Shown here: one piece after another, positions 22,030-34,261 of the stretch
How positions within the stretch are numbered: the first letter of the stretch is position 1
Layout of the letters: the number at the start of each line of letters is the position of its first letter
NCBI GenBank assembly: GCA_023634235.1
Contig: JAMKCF010000051.1
Location: 62,001-126,000, forward strand
From: Pisaster brevispinus
Lineage: Eukaryota; Echinodermata; Asteroidea; Forcipulatida; Asteriidae
Direction: 5' to 3'
DNA: 64,000 nucleotides
Notes under the pieces: generated by a model
Seen by the model: only the letters and a program-made list of their open reading frames with translations
Databases searched by the model: none
Told to the model about the DNA's origin: nothing
Position numbers and translations under genes: made by a program

Positions 22030-22072
22030 CCACCATGGGCATTTGTTGTACACCATGGGCATTTGTTGTATA
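22030..22072. repeat. Short tandem duplication
   Basis: caccatgggcatttgttgta occurs twice back to back. Trivial slippage-type duplication. Confidence 0.8.
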
Positions 22073-22329
22073 GCGGGTAATGTACAAACTTCTATATCCA
22101 CGCTTTTAAACAATAAACATTAGCACTATTATAAGCTAGTTAATTATTAGCACAAATAAAGAATTTCAATCTTTTTACCAACTTCAAACGACATAGCTAG
22201 GTCCAATTCATTATTTCGATTAGTGATTTATCTGAAAGGAACAGTTTCACTCGGAACTTCACTCACTGATTATAATCCAGAAACCAGTCGAAACATTTCT
22301 GTCTGATGTACCCTCAAAGTTAAGCAAAT

Positions 22330-25300
22330 AGCATAAAAGACCATACAATTACCTTTACTTATTTCTATTGCAATGATCTAAATAACCACGTATATTTATG
22401 AGTTTGCATAAATTATAGCATCCGTTTTATTTAAATGAACGGAAATTTTCTCGGGCGGCCGATAGAGGTCGTGCCTTTAGCGTTATTGCATAATTATACA
22501 CAATAATGTTGTATGAGACGTTCACCCAACTCCACAAAGCTGGTAAGCTTAGCTGAAGCAGGGTTCGAATCAAATTCCAATAATTAAAATACACTAATGT
22601 GACCAAGCCCAGTGTCATATGGGATGTTGTCACCCGGTATGTGTGCATATGTCCCCATACGGTAAATCAACCTGGGCTGAAGAAAGTTGATTCAAAGAAA
22701 TTTCGACACAATTCACCGTTGGGGGAGGGGGGACCGGATTTTCTCCTGCCATACCAGCAAAGGCAAAAACAGAAACAACGGTCTAGTGTTATGCTCCTGA
22801 ACTGCCGGTGAGCTGCTTGACATGGAAACATGCATAGCTGACTATAACTACTTTGTCTAGAAAAAACAATTCCCCAATGAGAATATTAATCGTATAAGTT
22901 GTTACTTTAAAAAGTACATGTGCCAGAATTTTAAAAAAACCTTGTACTAAGCAATAATAATGCAAACTTTAAATTCAATCAAACAAGCAATGACTAATAT
23001 AATTATAACAGCTAACATTAAATACACTGAGTAATTAACTGATACATAAAAGGTTTTTCTGTCTTGTACAAAAATAAACATTGTTTGGATATAATATATT
23101 GGTTATAATATAATTGGTGACTAAATATGTCAACTTGATTTGACATCTGTAAATATTTCTTGAGTAAACATAATATGAGTACAAACAATGCTCCCCTGCA
23201 AAAAACATTCTATATAAATATACATACTTAATAACCTGTTCTCTCCACTGTTTTTTTTTTTTCAACCCTTGCTGCTCTCAAGAAGTTCTTAAAAAATCAA
23301 CCCGTTAATAACCTATTCCTTTTGCAGAGGATTTAAAAGAATATAAAAAATGATGGTAAAAAAAATAATGCATTAATACTTTCAAAAGTGCATTACAATA
23401 ATGTAGTCGTAAACATTCAGCCCAATGGAGTAAAACAACAAAAAGTTAGATCAACAATATTACACACACATAAAAATTAATTAACCAGAGATTAGAAAAT
23501 AAAATCCCTAGCCGAAAAACAAAACAAAACACACAATCCTGGAAACTGACCTCCCCCCCCCAGATGGGTGGAAAGTCCAGCCTGGATGTGGAGGTCGGTC
23601 AACTCGCTGCCGGTTTGTAAATGGAGAAAACAATGAAATACATGGGACCCTGTATAGAAGTGCACAACAATCAGACAAATTGTTCTGTGACATTGTGTAG
23701 TTTTTTTAAACTTTGAAATTGAAACCAATTGAAAACTGGATAATGAAACTAAATGTGATTATAATCTAATGGGTGAGTGAAATAGCCTGGGTTAAGTGGA
23801 AATGGGTTTTTAATTTTTCCTACTTCCCGTTCAGACAGAACTTTTTTTTCTACTAAAGCCAGAAAGTGTGCCACATCTATTTCCTGTACTGCCTAAGTCT
23901 GTATACCACAGACACTAAACAATGACCCAACTTTGTATTTTTTGAACAACCGTTTCCTTGTGAAAGTCTAATTTAGTCCACAGCCAGACAATCTAATTGT
24001 TATTACATATAGGAACGAATGACTGCACAACAACAGTCATAAATATAAAAACGCCTCTCTTTGTTTCGATTGCAATAATCTAAATAACCATGTATATTTA
24101 TGAGTTTGGATAAATTATAGCATCCGTTTTATTTATTTGAACGGATACTTTCTCGGGCGGCCGATAGAGGTCGCCCCTTTAGCGTTTATCGCATAATTAT
24201 ACACAATAATGTTGTATGAGACGTTCACCCAACTCCACAAAGCTGGTAAGCTTAGCTGAAGCGGGGTTCAAATCAAATTCCAATAATTAAAATACACTAA
24301 TGTGACCAAGCCCGGTGTCATATGGGATGTTGTCACCCGGTATGTGTGCATGTGTCCCCATACGGTAAATCAACTTGGGCTGAAGGAAGTTGATTCGAAG
24401 AAATGTCGACACAATTCACCTAGCGTGGGTGGGGTGGGGGGGGGGGGACAACAGAATCTCCTGCCACACCGGCAAAGGCAAAAACAGAAACAAAAGTATA
24501 GTGTGGTGCTTCAGAAAAGCCAGCCGACTAACAATTGTGTCCAGAAAAAACAGTTCCCCATTGAGAATAGTAATCCTAAAAGTTGTTACTTTGAAAAGTA
24601 CATGTGCCAGAATTTAAAAATGTTGTACTAAGCAATAATAATGCAAACGTTACATTCGATCAAACAAGCAATGACTAATATAATTATAACAGCTAACATT
24701 AAATACACCGAGTAATTAACTGCTACATTTATCTACAAGGTTTCTCTGTCTGTACAAAAATAAACATTGTTTGGAAACAATATCTTGGTTATGATAGGCT
24801 AAATATCATAAATTGATTTGAGATCTGTAAGTATTTCTTGAGTAAACATAATATGGGTATAAACAATGCTCCCCCGCAAAAAAAATCATAAAAATATGTA
24901 TAAAAACCCCTTGTCTCCACTGGTTTATTTTTACCCCTCTTTCTTTCATGAAGTTTTTTGAAAATCAACCAGTTACTAATCTATTCCTTTTGCAGAGGCT
25001 TTAAAAGAATACAAACACTCTGTTAAAAAATAATGCACTAATATTTTCAAAAGTGCATTACAATAATGTAATCGTGAAAAGTCAGCCCAATGGAGTAAAA
25101 CAGCATAGTTAAATCAACAATATTACACTCACAAAAAACTAAAGGGAAAGATTAAAAAAAAGTCCCAGCCGAAAAAAAAACACCTGGTAACTGACCTCCC
25201 CTCCAAGAGATATGGAATGGTCCAGTCTAGAATATTGAGGGCGTTCAACTCGCTGTGGGTTTGTAACTGGAGAAAGCAATGAAATACATGTGACCCCTGT

Positions 25301-25985
25301 ATAGGAGTACATATAAACCATGTTAAAAAAAACTATCTGAGAAATTGCTCTGTGACATTTTCTAGTTTATTGAAATTTTGAAAATGAAACTAATTGAAAA
25401 CTGGATAATTGAACTTAAATTGCTTATAATTTAATGGGTGAGTGTAATTGTAGTATCCTTACACTACACACTCACACTGATAGAGCTACCCTAGTCCAGA
25501 CATGTGTTTACCTCATCAACATTCCAATCATGACCCAACCTAACTAATGAATAATGCATAGAGACCACCACCCCATGCAGTGATTGTACCCTTGAAACAG
25601 TAGCTAGCCTATTGATAAGTACACTATATCTGATGTGTATTAAGCAAGACATGTGTGAGACACAATAAACCAAGCAAGCATCGAAGCAACATCTCTTGTG
25701 AGACTCAAGATATTACAGCAATAGGCTGGGTTAAGTGGAAAGTTTTTGTTTTGTTTTTTTCCTACTTTCCGTTTAGCCAGAAAGTGTGCCACATCCTTTT
25801 CCTGTACTGCCTATGTCTTTTATACCACAAACACTAAACAAGGACCCAACTTTGTATTTTTTGAACAACCGTTTCCTTGTGAAAGTTGAATTTAGTCCAC
25901 AGCCAGACAATCCAATTGTTATTACATAGGAACAACTGACTATACAAAAACAGCCATAAAAATAAAAACAGTGTAGTTGTTTTTA
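22330..25985. repeat. 1.7-kb tandem duplication
   Basis: About 22330-24060 is repeated at about 24060-25985. Landmarks: tctcgggcggccgatagagg at 22450 and 24153; ggtaagcttagctgaagc near 22542/24245; gcattacaataatgta near 23390/25055; the cagaaagtgtgccacatc block near 23858/25778. The second half of each copy is the flank repeat seen at 1-900. Thus the left edge of unit 2 itself is tandemly doubled. No coding region is supported. Confidence 0.85.
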
Positions 25986-26624
25986 AATGTTATAATATAA
26001 ACTTTTGATTGGAAAATCCTGGTTAGCATTCAATATATGGTAGTATATTTAGTTTTTCATAGATTCAAAATATACTTTGTAAAAATAGTTTTGGCTCTGG
26101 TTTTAAGTTTTTAAAGCTATGCGACAAAACACATCTCGGAATACGGCTTGAGTTCAATATAACATGGTAACGTGTATTTGGATCATAGAAAATGCTATGC
26201 ACACAAAATGATGAAAATGATAATAAATCCAAAATGAACGCACTGACGCATAAAAGTGATTTTTAAAACTTGGTGTGATATTGTTGTATCAAATATGCTT
26301 ATTCATATGTTTGTCTTCGAACCGTAGTGGGGCTGGTGTAGTTCAGACAAACAAAAAGGTTGTCCGGGTATTTCTTTGATCGAGGTGTCTGTTTAAATTA
26401 AACGATCCCTAGTAATTTGGACAACTTCTTCGTCCATTATGAGACCTGATCTTTAACATATTGGATACGTTTTGGGGTTAAGTCAAGACAATCGACATGA
26501 ACCGTTGCGTTATTGTGCGACTTGTGCTACGAATGTTGGCATAATGATAAGAATACTTCTTATATAGCGCTCATGGCGCTCCAATATCATTACCCCTGAT
26601 CACTGGGCGATTTCTTTCAATCCT

Positions 26625-26880
26625 TAAACCATCATGCATCAGCTCCCTCAGGAGTATACAGCCTGTGCTGCCAAGTATGTAGAGCACTAAGCTAAAACAA
26701 TTACTTAAGCATCTCTGCCCTCATTGGTACCCAATTACCTCTGGGTGAAAAGAAGCATTCATTTAGTTAAGTATCTTGCTCAAAGATGCAATTGTCATGA
26801 CCAGGATTCGAACCCACACCCTGATGACTCAGCCACCAGAACCTTAGTCTTGCGACTCAGTTGGTCTTCATGAAAGAATG
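26625..26880 (-). mobile_element. tRNA-derived SINE, duplicate of 1480-1725
   Basis: The same insertion as in unit 1, with the same orientation and flanks, including the gtcatgaccaggattcgaac B-box region. Useful as a marker for the age of the duplication. Confidence 0.7.
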
Positions 26881-27334
26881 CATGCACACATTGTACCTCA
26901 ATGTTATTAGTATATTATTGTTTAAGTTTAGTCTGAAATGTTGCTGATTTTGACTTTCATAAAAGAACAATTCTATGTGTGAAAAATTCCCTCTAAAACG
27001 AAGTCATGTTTGAGAGAACTGTGTCTAAAAACCTGTAAAGAAAAAAACAAAATGCATCATGTGATTTCGGTTGTTGCCACCAAAATTAAGGACATTGCAT
27101 GTGTCTACACGCTGAAAACTGTGCATGGTTTTTCACTAGTTTTCTCCGGACTCAAACAACAGATTTAGCCTATATAATTATTTTATGTTTGTGTTTGCTC
27201 CCACTAAAACATGAACACTGTGACCATTTTTTCAGCTCTACCAATCCTTTATAATACCCTTAATGTGCAGGTATCTGTTAACCATACCTTAGCTGCAGTA
27301 GAACCAGATAAGAACTTTGCAAACCACTAGTTAC

Positions 27335-29140
27335 CTATTTAGCACGTCGGATTTCAGCATACTCACTCTGCTCCTCCGACTGAAGTGTTTCTGTGTTCCT
27401 GGCTGATGAGGGGTGATGTAGGTCCAAGTCCGCATATACCAGTCCCTCCACGTTTTTCTTGCGTGAGACAACATCGTCTTTAATGTGTGTGTCTGATTCT
27501 TTGCCATCCTCATCTGGTAGTTGATTAACTTTGTGATGGTCATTCTTCCCTGGGTGGTTTGGTTTGGTTTTCATAGGTTTGTTCACCATTGTGTATATCG
27601 CTTGGTCCCTTGCATGTCCAATCTCCTCGTCCATGCTGTCTCCGTTAGTGACTGTGTTACCATCTTGACCAGTTGTTGATCGAGCAGGCACGCCATATCT
27701 CTTGATTTCATTACGTCCAGTCTTATCGGCGCACGCGTATAACACTTCAGCCTCTTTCGTAGCACCAGTACTTGACATCCTGGCGTTCCGATCTCCTGCA
27801 ACATCCAACGGGATTTTGTTGTACGTTTGACCATTTAGATCCTCGCTGCTCACAGTTACTCTCTCATCTGTAGGTGGTCTCTGCTCACGTGTAGCCGTCG
27901 TCTGCCCTGGTCCGGTGGGGTTGTGTTTGTGTTTAATCAAGTAGCATCCAAGTAAAGCTATGATTATCAGAGAGAAGATTGCACCAATGAGTCCACCAAC
28001 AATAGTACCAGAGCCTTGCAAGGTGTTGTCGTCAGTGTTGGAGGCTGATTTACCTGTGAATGTTTCTTTAACTGAAACTATTGTTGTCTGTGGTGTGTCC
28101 GCGGGTAAAGGCAAGACGAATAACAGTGAATCATTGACGCTTGAAATTGGTGTTTCTTCTTGAAATGCAATGCATCTAATCTTAGAGAAGTTGAATTCTC
28201 CAAGAGTAACGTCGATAATCTGAAGAGTTTGTCCATTTTGGTCAAGTTTAAATCGACCATCAAAGTTCTGCACCGTGTCTCGGTTAACCTTTACATTGCC
28301 TTTGTCAACCAGGAACACGCGCCATTTATACCTATCTGCTAGCTGTTGTGGTGTAGACTTCAAGTCACACGTGAATGTCGCGTTCTGGTGTTCAAGTAGC
28401 GTCAAATGAGAGGGTGAGATTGAGACAGTCGTTGGTATCTGAAGAGGCGTAATTGAGCAATTTGGACCATTAAGGTGGGGACCAGCTACACATGTAAACT
28501 CTCTCATATTGTAAGACTCGGTCAACTCACGCTCAACTGTGTAAGTCTCACCTGGATTGACTTCTGTTTTATCTTCAATTTGGATGAGACCGCTTGATGT
28601 GGGTTCAAACCAGGTCAGCGGGTTTGGGGGGTCACGTTCTGAGAGAGTGCATTGAAACGAGATAGTTGCACCAACTCTAGGTTGTACAGGTTCAAAGTCA
28701 CAGTTCGGTTTGAACTGGGGGAGAGGTGGATTAACTGTCAGTAAAGCTTTCTCACTGATATGCTGCCCTTCATTATACATAAAACACCAGTATGTTCCAG
28801 TGTCTTCTAGCTGAACGTTACGGATGTGCAGATGATAGCGGTCAGTAATCAACTCAACAGCAATACTATTAGGCCTACGTCTTGCAAAGCTCCGTGTAAC
28901 GGTGGAACAAACAGAAATTCCCTCAATAGGAGAATCTTGATCTTGTTTCCGTTTCCAACTGATTTTGAAGCTATCGCAGGTTGTTAAATAGGCCGACCCA
29001 CAAGTCAATGTTACATTTTCCCCCTCGGTGACTGTAACATTCTGTGGGTTCAAAGTGAAAAGCTGAGATCCTGTCTTACAGAGCAGCGGCAGCGTAGCAA
29101 AGACAATGCTAACAAACATGAACACTCTTGGAATCTTCAT
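27335..29140 (-). CDS. Receptor E: three-Ig-domain ITIM receptor (type II N-terminus, long tail)
   Basis: A 601-residue uninterrupted frame starting MKIPRVFMF; the signal peptide runs to about residue 25. Ig1: C47, W62, DTGTYWC ending at C119. Ig2: C164, W177, C217. Ig3: C258, W273, C323. Membrane helix about 379-402; tail of about 200 residues nearly identical to A, with ITIMs LVYADL (Y569) and SEYAEI (Y594). The A motif DGYTVT is DGNTVT here, losing one tyrosine. The N-terminal half, near 5' flank and TATA box match receptor B, whereas Ig2's second half, Ig3, stalk and tail match A. It occupies the A-equivalent position of unit 2, so a B-like tract of roughly 28640-29900 looks pasted in. 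An inhibitory surface receptor is the inference; the ligand is unknown. Confidence 0.87.
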   Translation of the reverse strand: MKIPRVFMFVSIVFATLPLLCKTGSQLFTLNPQNVTVTEGENVTLTCGSAYLTTCDSFKISWKRKQDQDSPIEGISVCSTVTRSFARRRPNSIAVELITDRYHLHIRNVQLEDTGTYWCFMYNEGQHISEKALLTVNPPLPQFKPNCDFEPVQPRVGATISFQCTLSERDPPNPLTWFEPTSSGLIQIEDKTEVNPGETYTVERELTESYNMREFTCVAGPHLNGPNCSITPLQIPTTVSISPSHLTLLEHQNATFTCDLKSTPQQLADRYKWRVFLVDKGNVKVNRDTVQNFDGRFKLDQNGQTLQIIDVTLGEFNFSKIRCIAFQEETPISSVNDSLLFVLPLPADTPQTTIVSVKETFTGKSASNTDDNTLQGSGTIVGGLIGAIFSLIIIALLGCYLIKHKHNPTGPGQTTATREQRPPTDERVTVSSEDLNGQTYNKIPLDVAGDRNARMSSTGATKEAEVLYACADKTGRNEIKRYGVPARSTTGQDGNTVTNGDSMDEEIGHARDQAIYTMVNKPMKTKPNHPGKNDHHKVNQLPDEDGKESDTHIKDDVVSRKKNVEGLVYADLDLHHPSSARNTETLQSEEQSEYAEIRRAK

Positions 29141-29322
29141 AATTATTTACACGTGAGGTAAGGTTAAAAACTCAGCAATGTCCTATGAACCGGTATGTAG
29201 ACACAAGGTGGTAATGCTGCATCAGAAAATGTTCCATAACATTATATTGTGACTCATCAATCTGATGATGATCAAGTCGGCACTAAATTATTACACTGGG
29301 AAAAACACAGTTACATTATTGT

Positions 29323-29331
29323 ATTTATATA
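29323..29331 (-). promoter_or_regulatory. TATA box of receptor E
   Basis: Minus-strand TATATAAAT about 185 bp upstream of the ATG at 29140, in a block nearly identical to that upstream of receptor B. Confidence 0.55.
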
Positions 29332-29334
29332 CAT

Positions 29335-31870
29335 TTTAGACCGCATTCTTCTTTCCTTATGAACATTTCCTGTTTTTCCCCTAAACACAACTATATCACT
29401 TCATCAGTACGTACGGATGTCAATCAACAATGTGGGAAATGGTTGTCTGGCTTTATAGGGCAGTGTCAACAGTTAACATCTACATGTATTTGGGGTTTTG
29501 GGCTATTTTTAGAAAAGAATCTTTGGTTGGTGTTAGTGACTTCAGGTTTTTACAGAGTCACTTCCTTGTTTTTTAACAAATCTTTTATTTCTTTGAAAAA
29601 ATATTGGTTTAAGATATTTTGCATATTACTTCCTCGTCCAACCGATGTCTGGGCAACATTAAAAGGTCAATTGTTCCCTGTTCAAAAAAGAGGATTTTGT
29701 TTTGAGATGTTATTTCAAATGGTTTTCTCCAATCTATGAATATTGAGTAACAAGGGTTGAACAAGTTGGCCATTCTGTTTTAACTGAGTTTTGAACGAGT
29801 CAGGTAAGTCGGTTAAACGAGTGTGACAAGAAGCAGGGTTTCAATCACCAAGCCTCAGTTATTGGCTTTGTGGGGCTATCATTTCAAGAATGTGTATGGT
29901 CTTGAGTGCTTTATTCTCGTACTGTGCAGTCACTCTCATCTGAGCAAACGCAATCACCGCGTATAACCAACTGCAGGGCACCTCGGTGGGATTTGAACCT
30001 ACAACTTTCTGAATTCTTGACTAATAGATAACACCAACAAGCTCGCCAATGGGCTAGAGACCGCAGCATATCTTGGAATTTCATAGCGCGATCAACGTCA
30101 AGGACACTTTAAAAAAAATATGTTTATAGTGAAAATATTATTTCAGCATACTTATAAAATTGTTAAATCATTTGAAGTCTTTGCCGAATCTGGTGGGACT
30201 AGGAACGTTTCTGATACAAAAAGTTTTTACAGTGAGTCATCAATCCATAGAAAGGAAATTACTATTTTCAAGTATTTCTAGCTGATAAGATTCTTAACTA
30301 GACCTACCGGCCAAACGTAACTCTATTTACTGACTTAAATTAGTCGTAATTTAATTAGTCATAATTACAACATATACGCATATATGTTTTTTTTACTCGT
30401 ACTGCGCAGTCGCTCTTGTCTAAACAAACTTAATCACTGTGTATAAATCGCTGACAGCAGGGACACTCCGGTGGGGTTCAACCACAACTTTGTGCACTTT
30501 AGAGACAATTTTTGGGGTTCAACCACAACTTTGTGCACTTTAGAGACAATTTTGAAACGATACAACAACCGAGCTCGCCAAAGGGCAAGAGTCTGCAATA
30601 TATCTTGGTATATAACGGGCACAGCATACGTCACCTACATTGTATTGAGTTTTTAGAGAATATAGCAATTTAGCTTACTTATAAAATAGTTAAATAGGCT
30701 AATTTAAAGGGAAGGTAATTACTCCAAAAATTAATTGCTATAAGAACTTTTATTGAGCTTTTAGAAAATATAGTATTTTAACAAATAAACCTTGTGGGAG
30801 GGAGTCTTCCAGCCTTACTTGTTGAGTAACAGTTTGATTTTAGCGTGTAATACATTTCTGTGAAGAACCAAATCACTTTTAATGGGGAGGGTATACCTTT
30901 GGTAACTACTCCAAAAACTAATGGCCATAAGAACTTACTTTTTAAGAAGCACTGCAGCTGTTGATAATGTATAACATTTTCAGAAACATTTCCCTTCAAA
31001 GGAATGTGGTTTTAGAGAGAATGATTCAAGAACATTTCAATCTGAGAAACATTTCTGCATGAACTGTTTCTTTGATTGTGTAATCCAATTACGTTCCAAT
31101 TAGTTCTGAGTACTGGTCTTAGTCATTAACAAATATATGGTGATAAATTACTTTGTAGAAAACCTAAAGTTTGCACCAAGTACAGAAGAGGATTCACAGT
31201 GGCTAGGGCTGACACTGGTGTGTCACTTTAAAAACATGGCCATTTCAACATTTTATACATCAAGTTGGTATATATTGGTACCAACTGTGCTTAAAAAATC
31301 ATGAACGCTGGTTTTGCTAGGAGGAAACCATACAGATCTGCTTTTACTCAGGGTTTTTTTCGAAGTTGAAATTTCATCAAATAGTCGACACACAACAAAT
31401 ATTCCTTTTGCCAGATTTGCTAGTAGGGTGAAACATTTTTAAAAACCTGTTTTCACCTAAAAATGTGATGACGGAATCAAAAAAATCAATAATTAACTAC
31501 AACTTATAACAATGAGAAGTTTGTCAGTGGTGTTTAAACTACAAGTGAAAACTTGCAGTTGATATTTGACTACACTTCACAAATAAATTCAACTGCTCAT
31601 TTAACTTTGTTTGTTTATTTTTTAAATAAAGGATGCGTTAAGTGAGAGATGTCAGAGAAATGCACATGTGTATTTGTGTTTTCAACATTTTCCCTGTTTC
31701 TATTAATTGAAAGAAAAATGACAACCGTTTAAAAGCTCAGCGCATTCTCTGACATTATCCCTAATAGTGTCATGCATTTCTAAACATGTTTACCACCATC
31801 TAGTAACCCTAAACACTTTCAAAGCTAATCATGTCACAGATATGTGTTTATGTTCGAAACGCTACTTTAC
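29335..31870. other. Spacer between receptors E and F, no gene
   Basis: Mosaic of duplicated flanks: 29335-29900 matches B's 5' flank, 29900-30360 matches A's distal flank, and 30385-31870 matches 8640-10020. A 41-bp direct tandem duplication (ttcaaccacaactttgtgca twice, 30477 and 30518) is the only local novelty. No coding region supported. Confidence 0.65.
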
Positions 31871-31897
31871 CGTGTAGAGGGCGCTGGTCATCACAGG

Positions 31898-33364
31898 CTA
31901 ATTAAGGTATGTACTGTAGAGAGTTTCTTGGCCTCTCTGTGCATCCAAACGTAGATTTTGATACGGTGAAGGTTCAGAAGTTTCTCCGTCATCTCGTGTG
32001 AGTTCGGTATATGTCAAGTCTGCCATAGCAACGGAGCCTCCCTGATGCCTGTCAGGTGATGTTCTCACACGACCATCAGACAGTTTTGGGCGTGGTTCTT
32101 CCCTCTGTCGTTTGTTCTTTACGATGTAGCATCCAATGAGAGCAGCGGCTGTAACCATAAAGACAAGGCCTTCAACAGCACCCCCTATAATGACAGCTGT
32201 ACGAGACCATTGCCAGTATTTCTCCTCGCAGGACATGACGGAGACTTCGCAAGGAGTTGGATACGATTCGATGGTTGGAAGAAGGTGTGGTTTATCATTA
32301 GATTCTGACGAATGATGATCTGACCCGGCCTTAAGCAGAGGCAAGACGAATAACAGCGAATCATTGACGCTTAAAATAGCTGTACTGCCATGAAATGCAA
32401 TGCATCTGATCTTAGAAAAGTTGAATTCTCCAAGAGTTACGTCAATAATCTGAAGAGTTTGTCCATTTTGGTCAAGTTTAAACTGGCCATCGAGGTTCTG
32501 CACTGTGTCTCGGTTAACATTTACAACGCTTTTGTCAACCAGGAACACGCGCCATTCATACCTATCTGCTAGCTGTTATGGCGTAGACTTCAAGTCACAC
32601 GTGAATGTCGCGTTCTGGTGTTCAAGTAGCGTCAAATGAGAGGGTGAGATTGAGACAGTCGTTGGTATCTGAAGAGGCGTAATGGAGCAATTTGGACCAT
32701 TAAGGTAGGGACCAGCTACACATGTAAACTCTCTCATATTGTCAGACTCGGTCAACTCACGCTCAACTGCGTAAGTCTCACCTGGATTGACTTCTGTTTT
32801 CTCTTCAATTTGGATGAGACCGCTTGATGTGGATTGGAACCAGGTCAACAGGCTCGGAGGGTCGCGTTCTGAGAGAGTGCATTTAAAAGAGACTGTTTCA
32901 CCGACTCTTGGTTGACTTGGATAAATGTTACAAGAAGGTTTATACTCGGGGAGAAGTGGAATAACTGTCAATAAAGCTGCCTCACTGTTGTGATGCCTAT
33001 TATCTGGCTCAGTCATATTACACCAATAAGTCCCACTGTCATCTCGTTGGACGTTATTGATATGCAGGTAATAGCGTTTACTGTCCTGCTCAACAACAAT
33101 ACCGCTACGTCTTGCAAAGTTTGATGTTAGAAGGGAACAACTAGAAATTTTCTCGATGTCAGAATGTTGATTAATTGTTCTTTGCCAACTGAATTGATAA
33201 GCAGTACAGCTTGGTAAATACACCGATCTACAAGTGAGTGTTACATCACTCCCCTCGGTGACTGTTACACTCTGTGGATTCAAGTTGAAAAACTGACATT
33301 CTGCCTTACAGATCAACGCAGTCAAGACAATGCTCATCAACATACACAACTTTGTGATACCCAT
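31898..33364 (-). pseudogene. Receptor F: type I receptor with short tail, one in-frame TAA
   Basis: Starts MGITKLCMLM (33364), with type I signal peptide, Ig1 and Ig2 intact. At 32576-32578 the Gln codon (CAA in A, B, E) is TAA; the same frame then stays open through Ig3, stalk, membrane helix and tail to 31898. Downstream of the stop come CAG CTA, matching the CAR-YYA readthrough context known from plant virus studies. The helix again carries a glutamate (GGAVEGLVFMV). The tail has LTYTEL and SPYQNL 12 residues apart. A two-base deletion at the extreme end turns the YSDVP end of B into YSTYLN, destroying the last motif. Either a young pseudogene, a secreted two-Ig form, or a readthrough gene. 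The 3' half matches the B locus and the 5' half the C locus. Confidence 0.8.
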
Positions 33365-33543
33365 GTTCACATGGCTGGTAAAATTGACAGCCCGACAATA
33401 TCTTATCAATCAGAATGAAGTAAATCAAAACAGCTTGAGGCACACAAAGAAACAATAAAGTGCACTATTATGCTGTGCCAATGTTCCATCCGATGACAAT
33501 CTGGTCCGCACCGTTACAGTACTAACAGCCCCAGTTACAGTCT

Positions 33544-33553
33544 TGACGCGTCA
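33544..33553. promoter_or_regulatory. Type I upstream palindrome TGACGCGTCA (gene F)
   Basis: The same palindrome and surroundings as at A and C, about 180 bp upstream of the F start. Confidence 0.4.
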
Positions 33554-34261
33554 TGTCTCTTCCAATAATTATAATGAAATGAGGGGCTTATGTTCTGGTG
33601 ATTCCGTATACACAATGATATCACTTCTGTACGGATGCCAAGTGGGAAGTGGTTGCCTTGCTTTACATGACAAAGTCAACAGTTAACAACTTTTTAATTT
33701 TTGAGGTTATTATTAGAAAACCTAAGTTGTTTTTGTCGTGACTTCATGTTTTTACACCGTTCCTTCCTTGTTTGTACCGAACTTTAAATTTGTTTTATGT
33801 GAAGTTGGATTGAGGTATCAAAATGTTTTTGCATATTACTTTTAACCGATGTCTTGACAAAATTGAAAGGTCAACTGTTTGTTCTAAAAAGAGAGGATTT
33901 TGTTTTTTCATATTATTTCAAATGAGTTTCTGTGAACTATGAGTTTGTTACAAGGTTTGGATGAGCTGGTCATTGTGTTGAAAAGGTCAGATAAGTGGTT
34001 TAAATGACTGGTCTAGGAAGCAGGGCTACACTGACTAAGCCTCAGTACTTGGCTTTCTGGGATTTGTGTTTAAAGATTCATGTAATGGTCTCACTAATAA
34101 GATTTTCGGGAGTCTTAAAAAAAATTACTTTACCTCACACTTTGTAAGTCATATCAGAAGGTTTGGATTTGTGGCTGTCGTTTCTACACTGTTAACTTGC
34201 GGTATCTACACATGCATTCCAAGATCGAGTTGTTGTGTTCCAGGGGGATTTCTACTTTTGC

